DNA from: Blastococcus sp. CCUG 61487 | GTDB taxonomy: Bacteria; Actinomycetota; Actinomycetes; Mycobacteriales; Geodermatophilaceae | Direction of reading: 5' to 3' | DNA length: 64,000 nucleotides | Assembly: GCF_005222955.1 (NCBI RefSeq) | Contig: NZ_LWUA01000243.1 | Span: 29,081 to 93,080 of the forward strand | Shown: piece after piece, positions 15,800 through 23,540 of the stretch | How positions within the stretch are numbered: position 1 is the first letter of the stretch | Layout of the letters: each line of letters opens with the position of its first letter | Position numbers and translations under genes: made by a program | The notes under the pieces: generated by a model | Seen by the model: only the letters and a program-made list of their open reading frames with translations | Database searches by the model: none | Told to the model about the DNA's origin: nothing

Positions 15800-16683
15800 T
15801 GCCCGCGACAGTGGTCCTCGGCGTCCTCCTGGTCGTCGTCCCCGCCGCCTTCCTGGTCAACCAGGCGCTCGCCACGTCCGGCCGCACCCTGGCCATCGCG
15901 CGGCGCAACCTCACCCGGGGCCTCGGCGCCCGGGTGCTGGAGGTCGGCTCGCTCGAGTCCCGCGGCACCGGCCTCGACGCGCTGCTCCGCGTGCTGACCC
16001 CGGACCGGGCGGCGGCTCGCATGCGCCGGCTGATCGGGCTCGCCGGGTTCGCCGGCGGACGCGGGATGAGCCGTGCTCTCTGGTCCAAGCTGATCGCGGC
16101 CACCGGCGGCGCGCTCATCGGGCTGCTGCTCGTCGCGGCGAGCCCGGGACTGCTCACGCTGGTGCTCGCCGTCGGCCTCGCCGCCGGCGGGTACTTCGTG
16201 CCCGACCTGGTCGTCTACGGCCGGGGCGTGGAGCGCCAGGACGCCATCCGCAGCGCGCTGCCCGACACCCTCGACCAGATGACCATCGCCGTCGAGGCGG
16301 GCCTCGGGTTCGACGCCGCCCTCACCCGGGCGGCCGCCAACGGGAAGGGCCCGCTCGCCGAGGAGCTCACCCGGACGCTGCACGACATCACCGTGGGACG
16401 CCCCCGCCGGGAGGCGTACACCGCGCTCGCCCAGCGCACGGACGTGGAGGACCTGCGCCGCTTCGTCGCGGCGGTCAACCAGGCCGACTCCTACGGCATC
16501 GCGGTCTCCGACGTGCTGCGGGCGCAGGCGGAGGACCTGCGGGACAAGCGACGTCAGCGCGCCGAGAAGAAGGCGATGGAGATCCCCGTCAAGGTGGTCT
16601 TCCCGCTGATGGCCTGCATCCTCCCGGCGCTGATGATCATCGTCGTCGGGCCTGCGGTCATGGAACTCATGCGGGTGCTCTGA
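15799..16683 (+). CDS. tadC: Tad pilus platform protein TadC (T2SSF domain)
   Basis: 294 residues, paralogue of TadB. N-terminal membrane helix, a pair of helices at ~95-140, a GspF domain (ALPDTLDQMTIAVEAGLGFDAAL, QADSYGIAVSDVLRAQAEDLRDKRRQRAEKKAMEIPVK reads as family-typical) and a C-terminal membrane segment (VFPLMACILPALMIIVVGP). ATG 15799 overlaps the TadB stop by one base. It is the last gene of the coupled Tad operon; a 20-bp perfect inverted repeat follows within 10 bp. Confidence 0.93.
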   Translation: MPATVVLGVLLVVVPAAFLVNQALATSGRTLAIARRNLTRGLGARVLEVGSLESRGTGLDALLRVLTPDRAAARMRRLIGLAGFAGGRGMSRALWSKLIAATGGALIGLLLVAASPGLLTLVLAVGLAAGGYFVPDLVVYGRGVERQDAIRSALPDTLDQMTIAVEAGLGFDAALTRAAANGKGPLAEELTRTLHDITVGRPRREAYTALAQRTDVEDLRRFVAAVNQADSYGIAVSDVLRAQAEDLRDKRRQRAEKKAMEIPVKVVFPLMACILPALMIIVVGPAVMELMRVL

Positions 16684-16689
16684 CCACCG

Positions 16690-16747
16690 CGAGATCTGCA
16701 CACTCGGGGCTGTCGGCGCACCGAAGACCCCGAGTGTGCAGATCTCG
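16690..16747. terminator. 20-bp perfect inverted repeat ending the Tad operon
   Basis: The arm 16690-16709 (CGAGATCTGCACACTCGGGG) is exactly complementary to 16728-16747, with an 18-nt loop. It lies between convergent genes (tadC and the LPIPDYD protein) and could stop both transcripts. It has no T-tract, and its arm length is unusual for a simple terminator. Confidence 0.7.
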
Positions 16748-16765
16748 TTCCTGGAGTGGCTGCCC

Positions 16766-17101
16766 TCAGCGCGGCTGGGCGGGGTTGGTCGGGTCGCCGT
16801 GGGACGGCGGGTTCACCGGCGGGCCGCTGGTCGCGGAGGAGACCGGCGAGCCGGCCGCGGTGTGCGACGGGTCGTCGGCCGCCGGGGCGGCGGGATCACC
16901 GCCGGAGGGCTGCTCGCCGTCCTCCAGCCCCTGGAGGCGGTGCTCCATCATCCGCACCACCTGGATGCGGTTGGCGTGGCTCCGCTCGTGGGCGAGCAGC
17001 GTCCGGAGCCCCTGCGCGTCCAGGGTGCGGATCCGCGAGGTCAGCCCTCCCGCCGGCAGCTGGTCGTAGTCGGGAATCGGCAACTGGTCGTGCGCGGTCA
17101 T
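16766..17101 (-). CDS. Small actinobacterial protein with LPIPDYDQLP motif (DUF8129-like)
   Basis: 111 residues. The N-terminus carries LPIPDYDQLPAGGLTSRIR followed by a helix-rich LRTLLAHERSHANRIQVVRMMEHRL; I associate this with a small actinobacterial family (DUF8129-like) of unknown role, sometimes annotated as lipid-droplet-associated. The last ~45 residues are a disordered Pro/Ser/Gly tail. ATG 17101 precedes the motif; the frame is open to 17215 but that part is low complexity. It converges on the Tad operon. Confidence 0.65.
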   Translation of the reverse strand: MTAHDQLPIPDYDQLPAGGLTSRIRTLDAQGLRTLLAHERSHANRIQVVRMMEHRLQGLEDGEQPSGGDPAAPAADDPSHTAAGSPVSSATSGPPVNPPSHGDPTNPAQPR

Positions 17102-17241
17102 GCGGGTCGGCCTACCCCCGGTCCCCGCGATCGACACCGGGTGTGAGGGCACGGGCGGTGGGTAGGCGGGTGGACGTCGTGCCGCGCCCCGGTCGTCGGG
17201 TGTCGCGTCCGCCACCCGATCCGAGGAGTTGCCCCGCCGTC

Positions 17242-18366
17242 ATGGATGTGTCCTTCCTGCAGCCGGTCTTCGCCGCGCCAGGGCCGTACGCCACGGTCTG
17301 CGCCGACGTCACGCACACCACCGAGAGCGCCGACGCCGAGCTGGACCTCCGCGTCCGGGCCCTCACGGAGAAGCTCACCGAGCAGGGCGCCCCGGAGGTG
17401 GTCCTCGACGCGGTCCGCAGCCGGCTGCTCGAAGGCAACGAGGGCGGTCAGGCCGGCACCCTGCGCGGCCGCGCGCTCGTCGTCGCCTCCGACGGCGCCG
17501 TGGTGCTGGACGAGGTCCTGGCCGCGGCACCGGGCCAGGAGACGGCGGTCTGGTCGCCGCAGCCCGACCTGGTCCCCGTCCTGCGCCAGCTGGCCGGGCG
17601 GGTGCCGCACGCGATCGTGATCGGCGACCGGGTCGGCGCCGACATCGTCGTCGTCGGTGACTCCGGCGAGGTCGAGGAGAAGCAGGTCGACGGCGACACC
17701 TTCCACATGCAGAAGGTGAAGGTCGGCGGCTGGGCGCACAGCACCTACATGAACACCGCCGAGAACCGGTGGGAGGAGAACCTGGGCCTGGTCGCCGACG
17801 AACTGGACTCGATCGCGCGCCGCCTCCCGCTCCGCTTCGTCCTCGTCGCCGGTGACGTGCGCGCCCGCCAGATCCTGGCGGACAAGGCAGCCCCGGCGTG
17901 GTCGGACCTGCTGGTCGACACCGACGAGGGCGGCCGGGCGGCCGGCGCCGATCGCGAGCCGGTGGCACGGCGCGCGGCGGAACTGGTCGCCGAGCACGAG
18001 GCGCGGCACATCGCCGAGAGCGCCGAGAAGGTCCAGGCCTCCGCCGCGCACGGGCTGTCGGTCACCGGGACCGAGCACGTCGTCGAGGCGCTGCGCAAGG
18101 GCCAGGTCGAGACGTTGCTGCTCACCGAGGACCTGGGAGGCGCCACGCTGCTGGTCGGCCGCTCGCCGCTGGAGCTCGGGGTGAAGCAGCAGGACATGGA
18201 CGCCCTCGGCACGCACGGCGACGTCGTGCCCGCCGACCGCGCGATGCTCGAGGCCGCGGTGGCCAGTGCTGCCGACGTCGTCCTCGTCCCCGCCTCCGAG
18301 ATCGGCGGGGCACCCGCGGCCGCCATCCTGCGCTACGCCCACGACTCCACCGACCAGGCACGGTGA
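17242..18366 (+). CDS. Bacterial archaeo-eukaryotic release factor-like protein (baeRF2/Rv2629 type)
   Basis: 374 residues, the same length as M. tuberculosis Rv2629 as I recall it. The eRF1/Vms1-like fold is suggested by RFVLVAGDVRARQILADKA (middle domain) and the C-terminal L7Ae/pelota-like segment VETLLLTEDLGG...AAVASAADVVLVPASEIGGAPAAAILRY. YATVCADVTHTTESADAELDLRVRAL at the start is typical. Family members are thought to act on stalled ribosomes or in dormancy and stress. ATG 17242; GAGGAG lies 13 nt upstream. It is followed 12 bp later by a small acidic gene on the same strand, likely one transcript. Confidence 0.82.
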   Translation: MDVSFLQPVFAAPGPYATVCADVTHTTESADAELDLRVRALTEKLTEQGAPEVVLDAVRSRLLEGNEGGQAGTLRGRALVVASDGAVVLDEVLAAAPGQETAVWSPQPDLVPVLRQLAGRVPHAIVIGDRVGADIVVVGDSGEVEEKQVDGDTFHMQKVKVGGWAHSTYMNTAENRWEENLGLVADELDSIARRLPLRFVLVAGDVRARQILADKAAPAWSDLLVDTDEGGRAAGADREPVARRAAELVAEHEARHIAESAEKVQASAAHGLSVTGTEHVVEALRKGQVETLLLTEDLGGATLLVGRSPLELGVKQQDMDALGTHGDVVPADRAMLEAAVASAADVVLVPASEIGGAPAAAILRYAHDSTDQAR

Positions 18367-18378
18367 GCAGGGACTGAG

Positions 18379-18609
18379 ATGACGACGCAGAAGAAGCCCA
18401 GCCCCGAGGCGCTGGCCAACCTCACCGAGGCGAACGTCGGCACCCGCGCGGAGCTGCTGCCGGAGGAGGAGGCGATGCGCGGCAGCGGCATGGAGAAGGT
18501 CGCCGCCGAGGTGATCCTCGCCGAGTCGGAGGAGCGCACCGTCAACGCCGATCCGGACGACGCCCAGGGCGGCCACCGGCAGTCCTCGGACACCGCCGAC
18601 CTGCCCTGA
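18379..18609 (+). CDS. Small acidic protein of unknown function
   Basis: 76 residues, hydrophilic and rich in Glu/Ala, with no membrane segment or Cys. ALANLTEANVGTRAELLPEEEAMRGSGMEKVAAEVILAESEER is probably helical; the tail is disordered. It lies 12 bp after the baeRF2-like gene and 80 bp before the ChaB/Rho-N gene, suggesting a stress-linked cluster. I do not recognise a family. Confidence 0.65.
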   Translation: MTTQKKPSPEALANLTEANVGTRAELLPEEEAMRGSGMEKVAAEVILAESEERTVNADPDDAQGGHRQSSDTADLP

Positions 18610-18689
18610 CCCCCTGATCGGGTGGCGCGGATGTGATCGTGCTGAGCCGCCCGGGTAGGGGTCGCGCCAGCATCCGAGGAGGAGAGGTC

Positions 18690-19130
18690 ATGCCGAAGAC
18701 CACGAAGAAGGGCGACGCCAAGAAGTCCGAGCTGCCCAGCACCTTGCAGCGCTCGCCGAAGAAGGCGCAGCGGACCTTCGCCAAGGCGCACGACTCCGCC
18801 GCCGATGAGTACGGCGACGAGCGCCGCGCCAACCAGGTCGCGTGGGCTGCGGTCAAGCACTCCTTCGAGAAGGTGGGTGACCGCTGGGAGCCGAAGGAGG
18901 GCGGCAAGAAGGGCCCGTCGGACGAGCAGGCCAAGGGCGGCCGGGGGACGAACAAGGCGACCAAGGGCGGCGTCGACGCCAACGCGTCGAAGGACCACCT
19001 GAGGAAGATCGCCAAGAAGCTGGACATCTCGGGGCGCTCGACGATGAAGAAGAAGGAACTGGTCGACGCCATCCAGAAGGCCAGCACCAAGAAGACCGCC
19101 GACGCCCGCAAGAAGTCGAAGAAGAAGTAG
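18690..19130 (+). CDS. ChaB-domain / Rho N-terminal (SAP-like) domain protein
   Basis: 146 residues, Lys-rich and strongly basic. Residues ~12-65 match ChaB: ELPSTLQRSPKKAQRTFAKAHDSAADEYGDERRANQVAWAAVKHSFEKVGDRW. After a Gly/Lys linker, residues ~95-130 form a SAP/Rho-N helix-turn-helix (LRKIAKKLDISGRSTMKKKELVDAI), and the end is a Lys tail. Probably a small nucleic-acid-associated protein; ChaB itself is linked to cation stress by annotation only. ATG 18690 has a very strong GAGGAGGAGAGG upstream, which rules out the longer frame. Confidence 0.85.
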   Translation: MPKTTKKGDAKKSELPSTLQRSPKKAQRTFAKAHDSAADEYGDERRANQVAWAAVKHSFEKVGDRWEPKEGGKKGPSDEQAKGGRGTNKATKGGVDANASKDHLRKIAKKLDISGRSTMKKKELVDAIQKASTKKTADARKKSKKK

Positions 19131-19134
19131 CGCT

Positions 19135-19171
19135 CGTCGTCCCGGTCGGCGGTCAGCCGGCCGGGACGACG
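19135..19171. terminator. Bidirectional hairpin between convergent ChaB and M24 peptidase genes
   Basis: CGTCGTCCCGG (19135-19145) pairs perfectly with 19161-19171 around a 15-nt loop. It lies 5 nt after the ChaB stop and runs into the last codons of the opposing peptidase gene. Confidence 0.6.
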
Positions 19172-20475
19172 ATCAGCTCGGTCTGCCGGCCGTCGAGGTA
19201 CTGGACGCCGGCGTCGGTCACCGCGATGCCCTGCTCCAGGCCCATGCGCACGCACTGGCCGTCCCACTCGGGCACCGACCCGCGGACGGCGAGCTCGAGG
19301 GCGTAGACGGTGTCGACGTGCACCGGATGGTCGCCGGCTCCGGGGACGCCGTCCTGGGCGTCCCACTGCCCGATGGCCGGGCCCGCCCCGTGGCCGTGCA
19401 CCCCGACCGGGTGGGAGTAGACGTCGGCGACGATGCCCTCGTCGGCGGCGGCCTTCCGGGCGGCTGCCAGCACCTCGTTGCCGGTCCGCCCCGGCACCAG
19501 CCTCGCGGTGGTGAGGTCCTGCATCCGGTTGCCGACGGCCAGCAGGTCGGTCAGCCCGCGCGGCGCCGCCGCCTCACCGGGCCGCAGCACGTAGGCGTTG
19601 CGCTGGGTGTCGGTGTGCAGGCCGAGGCTGGTCAGCCCGACGTCGCAGTGCAGCAGGTCACCGGGCTCGATCACCGCGTCGTACGGCACCGCCGGCAGCA
19701 GCGTGCCGCTCTGCTCGGCCAGCGGCACGCCGGCGCGCTGGAGCGCCACCGAGGGCTGGAACCACGGCTCGACGCCGAGGTCGTGCAGCCGCTGGCGCAG
19801 CCACCAGGCGACGTCGAGCGCGGTGGTGCTCCCTGGCACGACGACGGCGGGGGAGAAGGCCTCGGCGATGACCTCGTGCGCCAACCTGTTGAGGGCGTGC
19901 AGGGCGGCGATCTCCTCGGGGAGCCGCGTCTCGAGCCAGCCGACGGCGAGCGCCTCGGCGGAGACCAGGCGGTCGGCGTGCGGTCCGAGCGCCGCCACGA
20001 GCAGGCGGTGCTCGGTGTGCGCGAGCCCGTCGGCCAGGGCGAAGTCGGTCGAGACGTCGATGCCGATCCGGGCGGGGCGGGCCTGCTCGACGAAGCGGCG
20101 CACCACGCCCCACTCGTCGTCCGGCCCGTCGACGTCGTCCCTGCCCCCGAGGCCGCCGCCGACCGCGGCGGCCGGGAGGAACTGGCCCACGGGGTACCGG
20201 GAGACCGCGGCCGGCGTGACGCCGTCGTCGCTGCGGTGCAGCAGGAGGATCGTGCGCCGCCGGGCGGACAACCAGGTCGCCGGCAGGAGGGTCGCGAGCA
20301 CCGGGTCCTCGTTGTACTCGCGGCCGGCCACGATCCACAGGTCGATCCCGGCCCGGTCCATGAGCCCGGGCAGCAGGTCGAGCAGCCGCTGGGTCAGCCA
20401 GCGGTCCCGCACGTCGGCCTGCTCCCGGAGCGGCAGGGGCACCGTCCGGGTCGGGTCCGGCGCGTCGAGGGGCAT
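19153..20475 (-). CDS. M24 family (Xaa-Pro aminopeptidase-like) metallopeptidase
   Basis: 440 residues. An N-terminal creatinase-like domain (~1-190) is followed by the pita-bread peptidase domain. Metal ligands are visible: Asp in LLHCDVGLTSLGLHTDTQRN (DxG...D), His in SHPVGVHGHGAG, and Glu in YALELAV and MGLEQGIA. The first motif is CDVG...HTDTQR rather than the more common D-x-G...D-x-T-R, but both Asp are kept. It should remove N-terminal residues next to proline or be a related amidinohydrolase. ATG 20475 chosen; an upstream M at 20508 precedes a non-conserved stretch. Confidence 0.87.
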   Translation of the reverse strand: MPLDAPDPTRTVPLPLREQADVRDRWLTQRLLDLLPGLMDRAGIDLWIVAGREYNEDPVLATLLPATWLSARRRTILLLHRSDDGVTPAAVSRYPVGQFLPAAAVGGGLGGRDDVDGPDDEWGVVRRFVEQARPARIGIDVSTDFALADGLAHTEHRLLVAALGPHADRLVSAEALAVGWLETRLPEEIAALHALNRLAHEVIAEAFSPAVVVPGSTTALDVAWWLRQRLHDLGVEPWFQPSVALQRAGVPLAEQSGTLLPAVPYDAVIEPGDLLHCDVGLTSLGLHTDTQRNAYVLRPGEAAAPRGLTDLLAVGNRMQDLTTARLVPGRTGNEVLAAARKAAADEGIVADVYSHPVGVHGHGAGPAIGQWDAQDGVPGAGDHPVHVDTVYALELAVRGSVPEWDGQCVRMGLEQGIAVTDAGVQYLDGRQTELIVVPAG

Positions 20476-20533
20476 GGGCACAGCGAAACAGAGAACCGCC
20501 CGCTGCACCCGGTGAGGCCCGAGCAGGAGGCCG

Positions 20534-21670
20534 TCAGCCGTGCGGCTGCGCCGGGGTGGGCTCCTCGGGCCGGGGCGGCCGGGCGCGCGGGATGTCGGCG
20601 GCGACCACCACGCGGTCGCGTCCGGTCCGCTTGGCCTCGTACATGGCGGCGTCGGCCCGGTCGATGAGCCGCCACAGGGCGGCCGCCGGCTCCTCGCCGT
20701 CGACCGGCCGGGCCAGGGCCAGCCCCACGGAGGCGGTCACCCACGGGCGCCGGTCGCCGGCCGTGGCGACCGCCGCACGGAGCCGCTCGGCCAGCTTGCG
20801 GGCCTCGGTGAGGTCCGCCACGGACCCCAGGGCCACCAGCTCCTCGCCCCCCGTGCGGGCCAGGACGTCGGTGGGCCGCACCGCCGCCGACAGCGCCCGT
20901 GCGACGGCGCCCAGGACGGAGTCGCCGGCGGCGTGCCCGAACTGGTCGTTGAGCCGCTTGAAGTGGTCGAGGTCGAGCACCACCGCGCTCAGGTGGCTGC
21001 CCTCGCGGCGGGTCTGCCGCCACAGCCGCGGTGCCTGCTCGACCAGGTACCGGCGGTCGTAGAGGCCGGTGAGCGGGTCCAGCCGGCTGAGGTCCTCGGT
21101 GGCGACCAGCAGCCGCTCGACCCGTCGGCGCAGGACGAACACACCGATGGCTGCGGCGTTCAGCATGCCGGCGCTCATGCCGGCCTGGACGACCAGCCCG
21201 GCGTTGCTGTCGTAGCTCGGGGCCAGTGCGGCGAAGCAGACCGCGGTCGTGACGGCCAGGTGCACGCACAGCGGCCGCACGTCCAGGAGGCAGGCCGCGG
21301 CCAGCGCGGGGAACAGCAGCATCAAGGGCGTCGCGTAGCGCAGGGGTTCCTCGATGCACAGGACGATGACCAGGTAGGTGAGGTCACCGAGCAGCACCAT
21401 GGCCAGCGTCTGCGCGCGGCCGGCCCGGCCGCGCACGACCAGCTGTGCGCCCAGCAGGAACAGCAGCACCATGGTCGCGGCGTAGGCCCAGCGGAGCCCG
21501 CCGTCGCGGAGCACCCCGTCGAGGAGCAGGTTCACCGAGCCCATGAGCGCGACGAGCAGCAGGAGGGCCGCGAGCGTGAACGCGGCCACCCGGCCGTCCC
21601 AGCCGCGCAGCGCGCCCGGCCCGGTGGGCGGCCTCCCGACGTCGACGGTGGTCGCGTGCCGGCCGGTCAC
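20534..21670 (-). CDS. Membrane-bound diguanylate cyclase (GGDEF)
   Basis: 378 residues. Six hydrophobic segments fill residues ~25-185, followed by a GGDEF domain: DPLTGLYDRRYLVEQ, VVLDLDHFKRLNDQFGHAAGD and the active-site variant GGEEL (functional in many enzymes). RxxD for product inhibition is not clear: the residues before GGEEL read RPTDVLARTGGEEL, which does contain R-P-T-D, a candidate I-site at the usual spacing. The enzyme should make c-di-GMP. I start it at GTG 21670, where CATCCT lies 6 nt upstream; GTG 21688 is the longer alternative. Confidence 0.88.
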   Translation of the reverse strand: MTGRHATTVDVGRPPTGPGALRGWDGRVAAFTLAALLLLVALMGSVNLLLDGVLRDGGLRWAYAATMVLLFLLGAQLVVRGRAGRAQTLAMVLLGDLTYLVIVLCIEEPLRYATPLMLLFPALAAACLLDVRPLCVHLAVTTAVCFAALAPSYDSNAGLVVQAGMSAGMLNAAAIGVFVLRRRVERLLVATEDLSRLDPLTGLYDRRYLVEQAPRLWRQTRREGSHLSAVVLDLDHFKRLNDQFGHAAGDSVLGAVARALSAAVRPTDVLARTGGEELVALGSVADLTEARKLAERLRAAVATAGDRRPWVTASVGLALARPVDGEEPAAALWRLIDRADAAMYEAKRTGRDRVVVAADIPRARPPRPEEPTPAQPHG

Positions 21671-21797
21671 GGCAGCAGGATGCCGCACGTCCGGGCTTTT
21701 CGGGGCCCTCCTGCGCGCCGCCCCGGATCAGCTGTGCCGAACCGGGCGGTGACCTATCCTGCTGGGGACCGCGAGCCGTTCCGGAGGGGAGCCGAGC

Positions 21798-21980
21798 ATG
21801 GCCCAGGGGCCCTGGTTCTACTGCCTGAAGCACCGCGCCGTCGAGCCGCGGGACGGGTGCGCCGAGCGGCACCGGCTCGGCCCCTACGAGACCCGCGAGG
21901 AGGCCGAACGCGCGGTGGAGTCCGTGGCCGAGCGCGAGGAGCGGCTGGAGGCCGAGGACCGCGCCTGGCAGGGCGACTGA
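21798..21980 (+). CDS. Small conserved actinobacterial protein (WFYCLKH type)
   Basis: 60 residues. WFYCLKHRAVEPRDGCAERHRLGPYETREEAERA resembles short SPOR-like proteins common in actinobacteria: an aromatic strand, a Cys pair spaced by about 15 residues, then GPYETREEAERAVESV, which reads as a SPOR-type helix. No signal peptide. ATG 21798 with GGAGGGG 8 nt upstream. Function unknown. Confidence 0.75.
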   Translation: MAQGPWFYCLKHRAVEPRDGCAERHRLGPYETREEAERAVESVAEREERLEAEDRAWQGD

Positions 21981-22051
21981 GGCAGGCCGCCGGGCTCCCG
22001 GCATGATCGACGCGGAGGGCCGGGCCGTCCGGCGCCGGGAAGGGGGCTGAC

Positions 22052-22747
22052 GTGACCGAGGGTCGTGCGGTGGAGGAACTGGTCGTCGGGATCCTGGGCG
22101 GCACCGGGCCGCAGGGACGCGGGCTCGCCGTACGCCTGGCCGCGGCGGGGCAGCGCATCCTGCTCGGCTCCCGGGACGCCCAGCGCGCCGCCGAGGTCGG
22201 CACCGAGGTCGAGAGCCGGGCCTCCACCGCCGCCGCGGGCGCGCGGGTGTCGGTGCAGGGCGGTTCGAACGCCGACGTCGCGGGCGCGGCGGACCTGGTC
22301 ATCGTCGCCGTCCCGTTCGCCGGGCACGCCGACACGCTGCGCGAACTGGTCGAGCCGCTCGCCGGGAAGATCGTCGTCGACTGTGTCGTGCCCATGGGGT
22401 TCGACGAGCTCGGCGCCTACGTCATCGACGTCGAGGAGGGCAGCGTGGCCCAGCAGGCGGCCGCGCTGCTGCCCGACTCGCACGTCGTCGGCGCCTTCCA
22501 CCACCTCTCGGCCCGGCTGCTCGAGGACCTCTCGAAGCCCACCATCGACGGCGACGTGATGGTGGTCGGCGACGACCGCGCCTCGATGGACACCGTGCAG
22601 GCGCTGGCCGGGCGGCTGCCGGGCATGCGCGGCATCTACGCCGGCCGGCTGCGCAACGCCCGCCAGGTCGAGGCGCTCACGGTCAACCTCGTCTCGGTCA
22701 ACCGCCGGTACAAGGTGCACGCCGGCATCCGCGTCACCGACGTCTGA
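22052..22747 (+). CDS. npdG: F420-dependent NADP oxidoreductase (F420H2:NADP+ reductase)
   Basis: 231 residues. The Rossmann motif GILGGTGPQGRGLAVRLA is characteristic of NpdG/FNO enzymes, followed by LLGSRDAQRA (Arg for the NADP phosphate) and IVAVPFAGHADTL. These move hydride between cofactor F420 and NADP. The C-terminal NLVSVNRRYKVHAGIRVTDV is family-typical. GTG 22052 with AAGGGGG upstream. It overlaps the next gene's ATG by one base. An F420-dependent LLM oxidoreductase at 52.6 kb fits F420 use in this organism. Confidence 0.92.
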   Translation: MTEGRAVEELVVGILGGTGPQGRGLAVRLAAAGQRILLGSRDAQRAAEVGTEVESRASTAAAGARVSVQGGSNADVAGAADLVIVAVPFAGHADTLRELVEPLAGKIVVDCVVPMGFDELGAYVIDVEEGSVAQQAAALLPDSHVVGAFHHLSARLLEDLSKPTIDGDVMVVGDDRASMDTVQALAGRLPGMRGIYAGRLRNARQVEALTVNLVSVNRRYKVHAGIRVTDV

Positions 22748-23031
22748 TGCCGGGTGCCATCACGGCCGACGAACTCCGGGCGGTACGGCTCGGTACGCCC
22801 GGCTGGGGAAGGAAGGGCTACCGCACCGAGGAGGTCGACGACTTCCTGGCCCGGGTGGCCGAGGCGCTGACGGCGCTGGCCCTCCGCCGGGCGCCGCAGC
22901 TGACCGCCGACGCGGTGCGCGACGTCCGGTTCCGGAAGCAGGGCTTCGGCCGCGGGCGGGGATACGACGAGGACCAGGTGGACGAGCTCCTCGACCGGAT
23001 CGAGGCCACCTTCCGCGCGGCCGCCGGCTGA
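22747..23031 (+). CDS. Two-repeat DivIVA-domain mini-protein
   Basis: 94 residues. Two copies of the DivIVA N-terminal motif: VRLGTPGWGRKGYRTEEVDDFLARV (residues ~13-37) and VRFRKQGFGRGRGYDEDQVDELLDRI (~60-85), each with the phi-x-GY(R/D)xxEVDxFL pattern used by DivIVA/Wag31 for membrane-curvature binding. There is no coiled-coil tail, so it could dimerise with or compete with full-length DivIVA. ATG overlaps the npdG stop (TGATG), so it is translationally coupled to it. A hairpin follows at 23034-23084. Confidence 0.85.
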   Translation: MPGAITADELRAVRLGTPGWGRKGYRTEEVDDFLARVAEALTALALRRAPQLTADAVRDVRFRKQGFGRGRGYDEDQVDELLDRIEATFRAAAG

Positions 23032-23033
23032 CG

Positions 23034-23084
23034 ATGTGCGCCCGCGGCGCGTTCTGCCGCGAGGAATGCGCCGCGGCCGCACAC
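23034..23084 (+). terminator. Imperfect 21-nt inverted repeat after the DivIVA-like gene
   Basis: Arms at 23034-23054 and 23064-23084 (core GCCGCGG complement) pair at about 18 of 21 positions with a 9-nt loop. It begins 3 nt after the stop codon, so it is probably a terminator without a U-tract. Confidence 0.55.
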
Positions 23085-23107
23085 TGATCGAGCCGGTCCG
23101 GGTCCGG

Positions 23108-23113
23108 CACACT
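23108..23113 (+). promoter_or_regulatory. Candidate -10 (CAnnnT) for the DUF2784 gene
   Basis: CACACT ends 7 nt before the GTG at 23121, the same spacing as the leaderless promoters elsewhere in the window. Confidence 0.35.
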
Positions 23114-23120
23114 GGCAGAC

Positions 23121-23540
23121 GTGCTGGTGCTCGCCTCCGGGGTGGCCGCCCTGCACGGGCTGGCCGTCCTGTTCATGCTCACCGGGGCGCTGCTCGCGCT
23201 GCGGTGGCCCCGGCTGCTGCTGCTCCACGCGCCGGTGGCCCTGGCGATCCTCGCCGTCAACCTGGCCGGCGCCGACTGTCCGCTGACCGACCTGGAGCTC
23301 TGGCTGCGGGAGCGGGCGGGCGCGCCGGGTTACGCGAACGGGTTCCTCGGCCACTACCTCCTCGACCCGCTCGGCCTGGACGTCGACGCCGCCGCCACGC
23401 AGCTCGGCATCTACGTGACGGCGTTCGGCCTCAACGCCCTCGGCTACGGCCTGCTCGCGGCCCGGGCTACTCGAAGGAGTGCTCGGGGCCGGGGAAGGTT
23501 CCCCCGAGGACCTCGTCGGCGTACTCCTGCGCCGCTCTGA
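23121..23540 (+). CDS. DUF2784 family membrane protein
   Basis: 139 residues with three to four membrane segments. [27 protein letters not shown] and [21 protein letters not shown]...GFLGHYL are the DUF2784 signatures (conserved CPLTxxE). Function unknown. The last ~24 residues (basic, Pro-rich) are encoded antisense to the 3' end of panB: the two convergent genes overlap by 74 bp, and this tail is probably not conserved. GTG 23121 appears leaderless. Confidence 0.8.
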   Translation: MLVLASGVAALHGLAVLFMLTGALLALRWPRLLLLHAPVALAILAVNLAGADCPLTDLELWLRERAGAPGYANGFLGHYLLDPLGLDVDAAATQLGIYVTAFGLNALGYGLLAARATRRSARGRGRFPRGPRRRTPAPL

